Assembly: GCA_965199705.1 (NCBI GenBank)
Contig: OZ241359.1
Location: 2,542,001 to 2,606,000, forward strand
From: Azophilus sp965199705
GTDB lineage: Bacteria; Pseudomonadota; Gammaproteobacteria; Pseudomonadales; Azotimanducaceae
Direction of reading: 5' to 3'
Length of the DNA: 64,000 nucleotides
Shown piece after piece: positions 49,273-58,569 of this stretch (position 1 is its first letter; each line of letters begins with the position of its first letter). The position numbers and the translations under genes are program-made. Under the pieces are notes generated by a model. The model searched no databases and had not been told where the DNA came from. It worked only from the letters and a program-made list of their open reading frames with translations.

Positions 49273-51585
49273 TCAGGATCTGGCGCGATCCACCGCCAGC
49301 AACAACAACGGCAAGAGCAGGAAGTCGATGGCCAGCGCGACGCCGGCGGTCAGCGCCACGAGCGTCCCCAACGCCCAGGTTGACTCGAAGCCAGAGATGC
49401 CGAGCACCAGGAAACCGGCCGACAAGGCGATCGTGGTTGTCAGCAATGCGGGCCCGGCGTCCACGAAGGCAGCGCGAACCGAGTCTTCCGCAGATTCGCC
49501 GGCGTGTCGCGCCCTCAGATACTTGCTCATGAAGTGCACTGTGTCATCCAGGATGATGCCGATCACCACCGCCAGCACCACGGCGGAAGCAACGCCCACG
49601 TGACCCACCAGATAGCCCCAGACGCCAAAGGCGATGACGGGTGGCAGGATGTTCGGCACGAGGCTCAGCAGTCCCAGCTTGATGCTCCTGAAGACGAGGA
49701 CCAGGATGAGCGAAAAAACCACCAGCGCGATCAGGGCGCTCTCCACCATGCTCTCCAGGTTGCGCTGCGTGATCTTGGCAAACATGACGCTGATGCCGCT
49801 GGCCTCCGACTCCAGCTCCGGCGCATTGTCGCGCAGCCATGCCTTTCCGCGCGCCGAAAGCGCGCGCAGGTCTTCGGACCATGAGGAGGTGGTGGCGACA
49901 ATCATGCGCGTTGCCGACTTGGCGATATCAATACGGTCGTTCAGGTCGCTGCCAAATGGCAGGGAAAATTCGTAGAGCAGGAGGTACTGCGAAGCGAGTT
50001 CAGACGATTCCGGCAGCCGGTAGAAAGCCGGATCGTCACCATTCATGTTCTTGTTGAGACGCTTCATCACGTCCGCAAATGACTGCACGGAGGTGACCTC
50101 GGGTTGATCCCGCCACCAGCGTGCAAAAGCGTCCACCTGACGCAAGTACTCGGGATCGGTAATACCGTTGTCGAGCCCCGTATCCAGAGAGTATTCGAGC
50201 TGGTTCAGACTTGTCAGATTCTCCGAGGTGAAGTCGGCGCTGCGGCGAAACTCGAAACTGTCATCGAAGTACTGCACCGGATTGTCGCTGAACTGGAGGC
50301 GCGGCACGCCCGCGCCGACCACTACAACCGCAACCAGAACGCTCCAGGCAAGCAACTTGCGACGCATGAAGACGAAGTTGGCAAAGCCGTTGAAAAACTC
50401 TACCTGCCACGCCTTGCGGTCGCTGCGCGGCGCACGCAAGGGCAGCACGGCGAGCAGTGCCGGCAACAAGGTCACGGAGTAAACGAACGCGGCCATCACG
50501 CCAAACGCCACGAAATTGCCGAGAATGACGAAAGGCGGCGAATCCGAAGCGTTCAGCGTCAGAAATCCGATCGCCGTGGTCACCGAGGTGACGAATACGG
50601 GCTGGGCGTTGGCGCGAAACGATTCCTTGATCGCGGTTATCTTGTCATTTCCCCGGTGCAAGCTGGCCAGGGCGGTAGTCAGCAGGTGAATGGAGTCCGC
50701 AACGGCGATGACCATGACGATGATCGGCAGGGCGGCGTTGGGTGGGCTGAACACGACGCCCATCCAGCCAGCGGCGCCCATCGTGGTAACGGTAGAGTTG
50801 AGCACGACGGCCACGACGACAGAAACGGCCAGGACGGAACGCAGGACAAAGGCCGCCACCAGCAGAATCACGAGCACCGCCAGCGGTACGAGATTTTCGA
50901 TGTCGATCTGCGTCGCTTCGCCAAAAGCGTGGCTGGTGGCGACGTCGCCGGTTACGTAGTAGTCAATGCCCGGGTGCGTGGCGCGGGCCTCGTCCAGAAG
51001 CGCGTCGAGATGATCAATGATCTCGACAATCGCCTGATCGAGCACATCATCGTCGATAACGAAGCTGATCGCGACTCCGGCGACCCGCCCGTCATCCGCC
51101 AACAGACGCCCCACGAGCTCGGTCGAGCCCTCGGCGATTCCCTGAATGCGGGCCAATGCCGCCGCATCCAGGGAAGCCGCATCCTCGACAAGCGAATCGA
51201 CCCGAAGGTCATCCTCGCCAACCGCCTCGCTGTGGCTGTAGTTGGTGAGCGAATCCACACGGCTGGAGTACGGCGCCTGCCAGGCGGCTTCCGTCAACCA
51301 CTCGATGGCGACCAGCGCCTCCCGGGTGAACACGGAGCCATCGCGCGGCGCAACCGCGATCAGGGCGCGATTGCGAGCCGAATAGGTGTTTTCCAGCGCC
51401 TCGAACGCAAGCAAGTCCGGGTTGTCATCGCGAAACATGGCGCGGTAGTCGTTGGTGACGGACGAAGAATCCAGCTTGACGCCAAAGACGAGCACGACCA
51501 GCGTAGCAAGCGCGATCACCAGCTTGGGCCAGCGCAGGACCCAATCGATATAGGCTTCCAGAAAAGCTGGACTACTAGCGCTCAT
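49273..51585 (-). CDS. RND-superfamily exporter, MmpL/HpnN-like
   Basis: A 770-residue transporter with two copies of a repeat: one membrane helix, a periplasmic domain, then five or six helices (IENLVPLAVLVILLVAAFVL onwards; ALIALVVFSLILVLVFRSIK onwards). The MMPL motifs AVADSIHLLTTAL and GIILDDTVHFMSKYL, each with a conserved acidic residue for proton flow, are present. Relatives export lipids or hopanoids. Downstream of the slipin/NfeD genes on the same strand; convergent with an MpaB-like gene. Confidence 0.88.
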   Translation of the reverse strand: MSASSPAFLEAYIDWVLRWPKLVIALATLVVLVFGVKLDSSSVTNDYRAMFRDDNPDLLAFEALENTYSARNRALIAVAPRDGSVFTREALVAIEWLTEAAWQAPYSSRVDSLTNYSHSEAVGEDDLRVDSLVEDAASLDAAALARIQGIAEGSTELVGRLLADDGRVAGVAISFVIDDDVLDQAIVEIIDHLDALLDEARATHPGIDYYVTGDVATSHAFGEATQIDIENLVPLAVLVILLVAAFVLRSVLAVSVVVAVVLNSTVTTMGAAGWMGVVFSPPNAALPIIVMVIAVADSIHLLTTALASLHRGNDKITAIKESFRANAQPVFVTSVTTAIGFLTLNASDSPPFVILGNFVAFGVMAAFVYSVTLLPALLAVLPLRAPRSDRKAWQVEFFNGFANFVFMRRKLLAWSVLVAVVVVGAGVPRLQFSDNPVQYFDDSFEFRRSADFTSENLTSLNQLEYSLDTGLDNGITDPEYLRQVDAFARWWRDQPEVTSVQSFADVMKRLNKNMNGDDPAFYRLPESSELASQYLLLYEFSLPFGSDLNDRIDIAKSATRMIVATTSSWSEDLRALSARGKAWLRDNAPELESEASGISVMFAKITQRNLESMVESALIALVVFSLILVLVFRSIKLGLLSLVPNILPPVIAFGVWGYLVGHVGVASAVVLAVVIGIILDDTVHFMSKYLRARHAGESAEDSVRAAFVDAGPALLTTTIALSAGFLVLGISGFESTWALGTLVALTAGVALAIDFLLLPLLLLAVDRARS

Positions 51586-51649
51586 GGCTGGTGAGCATGA
51601 CTGCGCTCCCGGGTCCTGTCAAGGTGCACTGTTGGCAACTGCCCACCAA

Positions 51650-52423
51650 TCAACCGTCGGCGCCTTTCTCCGCGCCGGGCGCGAGCAGCCTATGCAGGCC
51701 CTCCATCAGGGATACCGGCAGCGGGAAGACGATGGTGGAGCTCTTTTCGCCAGCGATTTCAGTGAGTGTTTGAAGATAGCGTAACTGCATGGCGCCGCCC
51801 TCGGCGGCCAGTTCCCGGGCTGCTTCCACGAGCTTTTCCGCCGCTTGCTGTTCGCCATCGGCGTGAATGATCTTGGCCCGGCGTTCGCGCTCGGCTTCTG
51901 CCTGCTTGGCGATGGCCCGGATCATGCTCTCGTCGATGTCCACGTGCTTGATCTCGACGTTGGAAACCTTGATGCCCCATTGGTCGGTTTGCTGATCGAG
52001 AATCTCCTGGATGTCCTGGTTGAGCTTCTCGCGGTCCGCCAGTAGCTGATCGAGTTCGTGCTGGCCGAGCACGGAGCGCAGGGTCGTCTGCGCCAGCTGG
52101 CCGGTGGCCTCCATGAAGTCTTCCACGTTGATGATGGCTGGCTGCGGATCGACAACCCGGAAATAGAGCACGGCATTGACCTGCACCGACACATTGTCGC
52201 GGGTAATCAGGTCCTGGGTGGGAATGTCGAGCACTACCGTGCGCAGGTCCACGCGCACCATCTGCTGGATGATCGGGATGATGAGGATCAGGCCAGGCCC
52301 CTTCACCTTGTAGTAGCGGCCAAGCATGAACACGATGCCGCGTTCGTACTCGCGCAGGATGCGCACCGAGGTGGCAAACAGCGACACCGCAGCGATGGCG
52401 ATGATGAGGAAGATGATTTCCAT
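51650..52423 (-). CDS. Slipin/stomatin-like SPFH protein
   Basis: A 257-residue SPFH-domain protein with one N-terminal membrane segment (IIFLIIAIAAVSLFATSV), the prohibitin-like core (EYERGIVFMLGRYYKVKGPG, LDIPTQDLITRDNVSVQVNA) and a helical tail (AIAKQAEAERERRAKIIHAD). It forms membrane-microdomain oligomers and pairs with NfeD, whose gene lies 50 bp upstream. GGAGA precedes the ATG. Confidence 0.93.
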   Translation of the reverse strand: MEIIFLIIAIAAVSLFATSVRILREYERGIVFMLGRYYKVKGPGLILIIPIIQQMVRVDLRTVVLDIPTQDLITRDNVSVQVNAVLYFRVVDPQPAIINVEDFMEATGQLAQTTLRSVLGQHELDQLLADREKLNQDIQEILDQQTDQWGIKVSNVEIKHVDIDESMIRAIAKQAEAERERRAKIIHADGEQQAAEKLVEAARELAAEGGAMQLRYLQTLTEIAGEKSSTIVFPLPVSLMEGLHRLLAPGAEKGADG

Positions 52424-52473
52424 GACGTTCTCCTGGGCTGTGTAACCGGGCTATGGTCGTGCTGAATCCGTGT

Positions 52474-54069
52474 TTACGAGGCAAGCTGCCCTGATGCGGA
52501 CGTGTCGGGTTCGACGATCAGGATCAGGCCGTCCACGCGTGCGATGCGCAATGGGTCGCCCTGGTTCACGGCGGTGACAGCGCGCGCCTGCCAGATCTCG
52601 CCGAATGCCCGCACCTTCCCCTGGCCCTCGCCCCGAAAATCCGCAATCGCCACGCAGCCCGCGCCAATCATGCTCTCGCGCCCGCTCACCGCACGCCTGG
52701 CCCGGGCGCGCAGGGCGCTGCCGAGCACAAGAAAGGTAAATCCGGCGACGGCGATCGCACAGCCCAGGATCAGGGGCAGCGAAATCTGATAGCCGGGCAG
52801 GTCCGTATCCATCAGCATGATGGAGCCGATCACAAACGCGAGCACGCCGCCCACGCCAAGCACGCCATAGGTTGGCGTAAATAACTCGACGGTCAGCAGC
52901 AGCAGGCCGACAATGATGAGCGCCAAACCAGCATAGTTGACAGGCAGCATCTGCAATCCGTAGGCGGCGAGCAGGATACAGATGACGCCGGTGACGCCCG
53001 GAAACAGCGAGCCCGGACTGTAAAACTCCAGCACGATGCCATAGAAGCCGATGAGAAGCAGGCCGTAGGCGACCGTCGGACTGGTGATCACCGACAGTAG
53101 CTCGTGCCGCCAGTCCGTCTCCACGAAATGCAGCGTGGCATCCGCGGTTTGCAGGGTGCGCGTCTCGCCGTCGAGCGTGACTTCACGACCGTCGATTTCC
53201 CGCAGCAGCGCCGGCAGGCTCGGCGCTACCAGGTCGATCACGTTCATCTCCAGAGCCGCGCTGGCGCGCAGATTGTCGCCCTCGCGAACAGCCTTTTCCG
53301 CCCACTCGATATTGCGCCCCCTGCGCTCCGCCAGGCTTTGCAGATAGGCCACGGCGTCGTTGACGACCTTGCGCCGCATGGCATTGGCGGATGAATCCGC
53401 CGGGAACTGCTTCGCCTCGGCGTCCCGATCCCCGTGCGCGCCATCCGGGTCGGCCTCGTCCCCTGCCGCGTCCTGATTCGGGCGTTCCTTCGGCGCTGAG
53501 CCGCCATTCTCCGGTTGCGCCGTTTCGTCTTCGGTTGCTTCGGGTTGGCGGGACCTCTCGAAGTCCTCCGGCGAGGGGCGAACGGGCGGCGGCGACGAAG
53601 GCGCCATTTCCACCGGCGTCGCCGAGCCGATGTTGGTCGCCGGCGCCATGGCGGCCAGATGGCTGGCATAGGCGATATAGACGCCAGCACTGGCGGCGCG
53701 GGCGCCATCCGGGGCCACATAGGTAATCACCGGCGCCTCGGCGGCAAGGATCGCCTTGATGAGATCGCGCATGGCCGTGTCCAGGCCGCCCGGGGTATCC
53801 ATGCGGATCACCAGCGCCTCGGCATTGGCGTCAGTGGCGTCGTCTATGGCCCGGATCACGAGATCAACGCTCGCCGGACCGACAGCGCCATCCAGATCCA
53901 CCACCCAGGCCTCCTTGTTGGCGGAGCTGGGTTCGTCGCCTTCCGACTCAGCACCAGCCGAGCCGAGGCCCAACAGGAACAAGCCGCCGGCAAGCAGGCA
54001 GAGCGGGCCTGCCGCCCGGATATTGCGCCGGGACGCCGGTCGAAGAGGCTTGTTTCTCCTTGTTTTCAT
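52474..54069 (-). CDS. NfeD-type membrane serine protease
   Basis: A 531-residue ClpP-class membrane protease partnering with slipin. After a signal/anchor, the protease domain has the nucleophile Ser in ARAASAGVYIAYA and the general-base Lys in AMRRKVVNDAVAYL, followed by four or five membrane segments and a C-terminal OB-fold NfeD domain (GRESMIGAGCVAI, EIWQARAV). Between Ser and Lys is an insert of about 70 acidic, Pro-rich residues (PEDFERSRQPEATEDETAQ and on), unusual for the family. ATG at 54069; 38 bp after the acyl-CoA ligase. Confidence 0.9.
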   Translation of the reverse strand: MKTRRNKPLRPASRRNIRAAGPLCLLAGGLFLLGLGSAGAESEGDEPSSANKEAWVVDLDGAVGPASVDLVIRAIDDATDANAEALVIRMDTPGGLDTAMRDLIKAILAAEAPVITYVAPDGARAASAGVYIAYASHLAAMAPATNIGSATPVEMAPSSPPPVRPSPEDFERSRQPEATEDETAQPENGGSAPKERPNQDAAGDEADPDGAHGDRDAEAKQFPADSSANAMRRKVVNDAVAYLQSLAERRGRNIEWAEKAVREGDNLRASAALEMNVIDLVAPSLPALLREIDGREVTLDGETRTLQTADATLHFVETDWRHELLSVITSPTVAYGLLLIGFYGIVLEFYSPGSLFPGVTGVICILLAAYGLQMLPVNYAGLALIIVGLLLLTVELFTPTYGVLGVGGVLAFVIGSIMLMDTDLPGYQISLPLILGCAIAVAGFTFLVLGSALRARARRAVSGRESMIGAGCVAIADFRGEGQGKVRAFGEIWQARAVTAVNQGDPLRIARVDGLILIVEPDTSASGQLAS

Positions 54070-54106
54070 TTGATTCTGTCTTGAGTTCAGGCTGCCCGGG
54101 ATCAGA

Positions 54107-55759
54107 TCAACCCGCCTGCTCACGCAGCTCCGGCAGGCGATAGCCCTGCGCTTCCAGGTCCGCGCGCACCACCTTCTTGTCCATCTTGCCGGTGGATGTG
54201 AGTGGCACGCTCTCGACCCGAATCACGTCGTCCGGCAACTGCCAGCGGGCAAAGGCCGTGGCGCAGTGCGCCATGATCTGCCGATCGCTGACCTCCCTGC
54301 CCGGCTCCAGCACCACCAGGGCCACGGGCCGCTCATCCCACTTCGGGTGTGGCTGCGCCACCACGCAAGCCTGAGCCACGCCATCCAGCGCGACCAGGTG
54401 ATTTTCCAGGTCCACGCTGGAAATCCACTCGCCGCCACTCTTGACCAGGTCCTTGGAGCGATCGGAAATGATCAGGTACTCCTCCGGGTCAATCTTGCCA
54501 ACGTCGCCGGTCACCAGCCAGCCATCGTGAAATCGTTCCGGCTGCGGGTTCCGGTAATACTCGGAGCAGATCCAGGGACCGCGCACCAGGATTTCGCCCA
54601 CCGTCTCACCGTCATGTGGGAGCGGATTGAAGTTCTCGTCGAATATTTCGATATCGAGGCCTGGCATGATCTGCCCGGCCTTGGCCACATTGGCGAATTG
54701 CGCGTCTTCGGACAGGCTGACCTGGCTGCGCTTCATGATCCGCCGGGACAGGGTGGCCAACGGCGAGGTTTCGGTCATGCCCCAACCCTGGATCATCTCG
54801 ACGCCCAGTGCGTCCGAGTACCAGCGGATCAGGGACGGCGGCGGCGCCGAGCCACCACAGGTCAGACGGCTCAGATGCGAAAGATCGTAGCGCCCGGGAT
54901 CAGCTTCGATGATCGCCTTCACCCCTTGCCAGATGGTCGGCACGCCAGCAGAAAGCGTGACCTGCTCCGAGGCGATCAAGCGCAGCAGCCGCTCCGGGGT
55001 CATGAAGCGATGCGGCATCACCTGCTTGCAGCCCAGCATGAGCGCCGACCAGGGGAGGCCCCAGCCCATCGCATGGAACATGGGCACCACGCCGAGCACG
55101 GTATCGGCGCCGGACAGGCCCATGGAGTCGGTCATGCACTGCGCCATGGTGTGCAGATACTGGGCCCTGTGCTCGTACTCCACGCCCTTGGGGTTGCCGG
55201 TGGTGCCGCTGGTGTAACACAGGCCCAGGGCCGTGTTCTCCGGCAGGCTCGGCCATTCGCAGCGCTCTGGATGGCCGGAGATGAACGTTTCGTAATCGAC
55301 TGCCAGCGGCAGGTCAGTGGCCCATCCTTCGCAACCTGGTTCGGTGGCCACGACAACGCGCTCGACCGTCGGTATCAGCGTGCGCAGGGATTCCAGCAGT
55401 GGCAACAGGTCTGCATCAACAATGATGAGCCTGTCTTCGGCGTGGTTGATGATGTACTCCAGGTCCTTCAGCCCGAGCCGTACATTGAGCGTATGCAACA
55501 CCGCGCCCATCCCGGCGCAGGCGTGATAGGCCTCCAGGTGACGGGCGCCATTCCACATGAAGGTACCGACGCGATCCCCCGCCTGTACGCCAGCCGCCAT
55601 CAGGGCGTGCGCGAGCTGATGTGCGCGGGCGCGGGTCTCGGCCAGGGTCTGGCGGCGCACGCCAGAGTCGGTGGCGGTCACGATCTCTTCGTTCGGAGCC
55701 ACGGTTGCGCCACGATCAATGATGCGCGACATCAACAGGGGAGTGGATTGCATGGCCAT
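54107..55759 (-). CDS. AMP-dependent acyl-CoA ligase 1
   Basis: A 550-residue acyl-CoA synthetase of the ANL family, medium/long-chain type. The P-loop CYTSGTTGNPKG (about 181-192), GWGMTETSP, the hinge GDVGKIDPEEYLIISDRSKD and the catalytic Lys in STGKMDKK are present. It activates a carboxylic acid via the acyl-AMP for beta-oxidation or similar routes. Start ATG at 55759 behind GGAGG. It lies 43 bp after the second ligase on the same strand. Confidence 0.92.
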   Translation of the reverse strand: MAMQSTPLLMSRIIDRGATVAPNEEIVTATDSGVRRQTLAETRARAHQLAHALMAAGVQAGDRVGTFMWNGARHLEAYHACAGMGAVLHTLNVRLGLKDLEYIINHAEDRLIIVDADLLPLLESLRTLIPTVERVVVATEPGCEGWATDLPLAVDYETFISGHPERCEWPSLPENTALGLCYTSGTTGNPKGVEYEHRAQYLHTMAQCMTDSMGLSGADTVLGVVPMFHAMGWGLPWSALMLGCKQVMPHRFMTPERLLRLIASEQVTLSAGVPTIWQGVKAIIEADPGRYDLSHLSRLTCGGSAPPPSLIRWYSDALGVEMIQGWGMTETSPLATLSRRIMKRSQVSLSEDAQFANVAKAGQIMPGLDIEIFDENFNPLPHDGETVGEILVRGPWICSEYYRNPQPERFHDGWLVTGDVGKIDPEEYLIISDRSKDLVKSGGEWISSVDLENHLVALDGVAQACVVAQPHPKWDERPVALVVLEPGREVSDRQIMAHCATAFARWQLPDDVIRVESVPLTSTGKMDKKVVRADLEAQGYRLPELREQAG

Positions 55760-55802
55760 CCGGGCGCGACCTCCTGAAACAGACTGAACGACGAGTAATC
55801 GG

Positions 55803-57422
55803 CTAGTTTAGACCAAGCTCGGTCAGGGCGGTTCGCTTGGCCCACTTGTAATCCGGCTTGCCGTTCGCGGCGCGCTCTACGCCATCCACGAACACCACCT
55901 GCCTGGGCAGTTTGTAGCCCGCCAGATGACTGCGGGCGAAACCGATGAGGCCAGATTCCTCGGGCGCTGCGCCAGAACAGGCGACAACAGCCACCACCCG
56001 CTCGCCGAACCGCTCATCCGGCACGCCCACGACCAGGCTGTCGATCACGTCCGGATGCCGCTTCAGGGCCTCTTCCACCTCTTCCGGGAAGATCTTTTCG
56101 CCAGCGCTGTTGATGCAGACGCTACCCCGCCCCAGCAACTGGATGCTGCCGTCCTCGGCCACTGTGGCGAAGTCTCCGGGAAAACTGTAGCGCACGCCAT
56201 TGATCTCGCGAAAGGTGGCGGCGCTCTTTTCCGGGTCCTTGTAATAGCCCACCGGAACCGAGCCGCCGACCGCGATCATGCCGCGCTCTCCGGAGCCCGG
56301 CTGCACTTCGCGACCGTCTTCCGTGAACACCCTGGCGTCCTCGTTGAGATCGAATCTGGCGGTTTCGCTATCAAGCGCCCGACTGGTGACGCTCATGCCC
56401 ATGCCGCCTTCGGTGGAACCGATCGTATCCACCAGCATCATGTCGTGGTGTCGCAAGAGCCCTTGCTTGATTTCCGAGCTCCACATCACGCCACTGGAGA
56501 CGATCTGCGCCAGGCTGGAAAGATCATGCGGCTGGCCGCGTTTCTCTGCGTCATCCAGCTCCGCCAGCAAGGGCCGGGCGAAAGCGTCGCCGACGATCAC
56601 CAGATCGGTCACTCGATGCTGCGCCACCAGGCCCCAGAGATGCGCCGGGTCCAGCCCCAGCCGCGGGCTGAGCACCAGAGTGCCGCCAACGCCGAGTGAC
56701 ACGAAGGCGCCAAGCCACATGCCGGTGCCGTGCATCAGCGGACAGGCGGGCAAGCTCACGGGGAAATTGTCGCCCTGGGCTTGCAACAGAGTGCGCATCT
56801 CGGCCAGCGAAGCGGGCGGCGGCAAGCCCCGGCCCATCGCCGAGAGCATCAGGAGACGCTCGCAGAACTCGCCGGCATGGTACATCACGCCCTTGGGCAT
56901 GCCGGTGGTGCCGCCCGTGTAGAGCATGTAGATGCCAAGCGGGTCGCGGCTGATGCGGGGCATGGGGGCAACGCCGGACAACGCCTGCTCATAGTCCCTG
57001 GCGCCTTCGAGCAGGGGTTCGGCGCCGTCGTCGAGTTGCAGGTATAGCTTCACCTTCGGCAGGCGGTCGCGGATCTCCTGGATGCGTTGCGCATAGCAGC
57101 CCTGATAAACCACCGCCTCGGCATCGGCATTGTCCAGCAGATACACCAGCTCATCCGCCTGGTAGCGATAGTTGACGTTGATCGGACAGGCGTCGAGCTT
57201 GAATGCGGCATACTGGGCCTCCACATACTCGCCGCAGTTGTGCAGACAGGTTCCAACCTTCGCGCCCGCGCCGAGACCAGCGCCGGCATAGACAGCCGCC
57301 AGCCTGGCTGCGCGATCGTCGAAATCCGCCCAGGTGGTAACCCGCTCATCGCAGATGAGCGCTGGCCGACCGCCAACCGTATCTGCGATCAGTTCCCAAA
57401 GGTTGGCAAAGTGAAATTTCAT
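55803..57422 (-). CDS. AMP-dependent acyl-CoA ligase 2
   Basis: A 539-residue ANL-family ligase: YTGGTTGMPKG, IGSTEGGMG, GDFATVAEDGSIQLLGRGS and the Lys in NGKPDYKW. The ligase-2 pattern (MLYTGGTTGMPKGVMY) resembles the FadD-type enzymes of steroid and terpenoid degradation. Start uncertain between ATG 57422 and ATG 57437, which sit in a short repetitive segment of GGAGACAG units. In tandem with ligase 1. Confidence 0.9.
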   Translation of the reverse strand: MKFHFANLWELIADTVGGRPALICDERVTTWADFDDRAARLAAVYAGAGLGAGAKVGTCLHNCGEYVEAQYAAFKLDACPINVNYRYQADELVYLLDNADAEAVVYQGCYAQRIQEIRDRLPKVKLYLQLDDGAEPLLEGARDYEQALSGVAPMPRISRDPLGIYMLYTGGTTGMPKGVMYHAGEFCERLLMLSAMGRGLPPPASLAEMRTLLQAQGDNFPVSLPACPLMHGTGMWLGAFVSLGVGGTLVLSPRLGLDPAHLWGLVAQHRVTDLVIVGDAFARPLLAELDDAEKRGQPHDLSSLAQIVSSGVMWSSEIKQGLLRHHDMMLVDTIGSTEGGMGMSVTSRALDSETARFDLNEDARVFTEDGREVQPGSGERGMIAVGGSVPVGYYKDPEKSAATFREINGVRYSFPGDFATVAEDGSIQLLGRGSVCINSAGEKIFPEEVEEALKRHPDVIDSLVVGVPDERFGERVVAVVACSGAAPEESGLIGFARSHLAGYKLPRQVVFVDGVERAANGKPDYKWAKRTALTELGLN

Positions 57423-57582
57423 GCTTTCTGTCTCCATACGCCTTGTCTTCCTGTCTCCACACGCCCTGTCTCGACGCTCTGTCTTCATGCGCCGGCGGGC
57501 GCTCGCATGACTGCTCCGCAACCTTCGCCCAAGCCGCGCTCAGGCGGCGTCCAGCCTGCAAATTGCACCCCGGCCAGAGGCT

Positions 57583-58569
57583 TCAGGACGCATCCGCACG
57601 CAGCAGGAACAGGGTAAACCAGGCGTCTGCATCACTCCAACTGTCAACGCACGCATAGCCCCCGGCATTGGCCAGGGCCACAAATTCGTCATGGTGATAC
57701 TTGTAGGAATTTTCGGTGTGTAGCTGCTCGCCCTGGCGCAACGCAACAAGCCGGCCAGCCAGTGTCAGTGACTGCGGTTTCAGGCTCACGAGAAACATCT
57801 GCACGCAGCCGGCGGCGGCATTGTAATGCGCCCGGTGACGGAACGCCTGCAGATCGAAGTTGGCGCCCAGACGCTGATTCAGGTGCGCGAGCACGTTGAG
57901 ATTGAATCGGGCCGTGACGCCAGCGGAATCGTTGTAGGCGGCTTCCAGCAGCGCTGGGTCCTTTTTCCGGTCCACACCGATCAGCAGGTGGCTTTGCGCG
58001 CCGAGGGCGCGTCTTGCCTGACGCATGAATCTGCTGGCCTCGGGCGGCTCGAAATTGCCGATGCTCGAACCGGGGAAGAAGCCCAGCATGGACTGGCCCT
58101 GCACCGCTTCCGGCAGGTTGAACGGACGGCTCAGGTCGGCGCATGCCGGATGAATACGCAATGCCGGAAAGTCCCGCTGCAAGGCGCTGGCAGTCGCCAG
58201 CAGGTGTTGCCGAGAGATATCCACCGGCACATAGGCGCTCGGCGCGAGCACCCGCAAGAGCCGACGAATCTTGCGGCTGGAGCCGGAGCCGTATTCCACG
58301 AGACAGCCGCCATCGCCGAACCTGGATTGCAGCTCCGGCAGGCAAACATCGAGCAGGCGCAGTTCGGTTCGCGTCAGATAGTATTCTGGCAGTTCGGTGA
58401 TGGCCTCGAACAACCGGGAACCGGCGGCATCATAGAAGTACTTCGGCGAGATGTACTTGGGATCATGCGTCAGGCCGGCCAACACTTCCGCCTGCATGGC
58501 CTCGACAGCGGGCGCCAGGTCATGCAGTCGCTGCTCGGCGAGCGAAAGCGCTTCAGGCCGTCTCGTCAC
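57583..58569 (-). CDS. egtD: Histidine N-alpha-trimethyltransferase EgtD
   Basis: A 328-residue SAM-dependent methyltransferase that makes hercynine from histidine, first step of ergothioneine synthesis. Motifs: KYFYDAAGSRLFEAITELPEYYLTRTE (in parts), VEYGSGSSRKIRRLL (SAM site), FFPGSSIGNFEPPEA and ENSYKYHHDEF. GTG at 58569 gives the family N-terminus and overlaps the end of egtB by 17 bp. Confidence 0.93.
   Translation of the reverse strand: MTRRPEALSLAEQRLHDLAPAVEAMQAEVLAGLTHDPKYISPKYFYDAAGSRLFEAITELPEYYLTRTELRLLDVCLPELQSRFGDGGCLVEYGSGSSRKIRRLLRVLAPSAYVPVDISRQHLLATASALQRDFPALRIHPACADLSRPFNLPEAVQGQSMLGFFPGSSIGNFEPPEASRFMRQARRALGAQSHLLIGVDRKKDPALLEAAYNDSAGVTARFNLNVLAHLNQRLGANFDLQAFRHRAHYNAAAGCVQMFLVSLKPQSLTLAGRLVALRQGEQLHTENSYKYHHDEFVALANAGGYACVDSWSDADAWFTLFLLRADAS

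Noticed and set aside
54015..54029. Third copy of CCCGGATATTGCGCC, also seen after aceE
   Set aside because: It lies in the coding sequence of NfeD; one 15-base match in 64 kb of GC-rich DNA can be chance.
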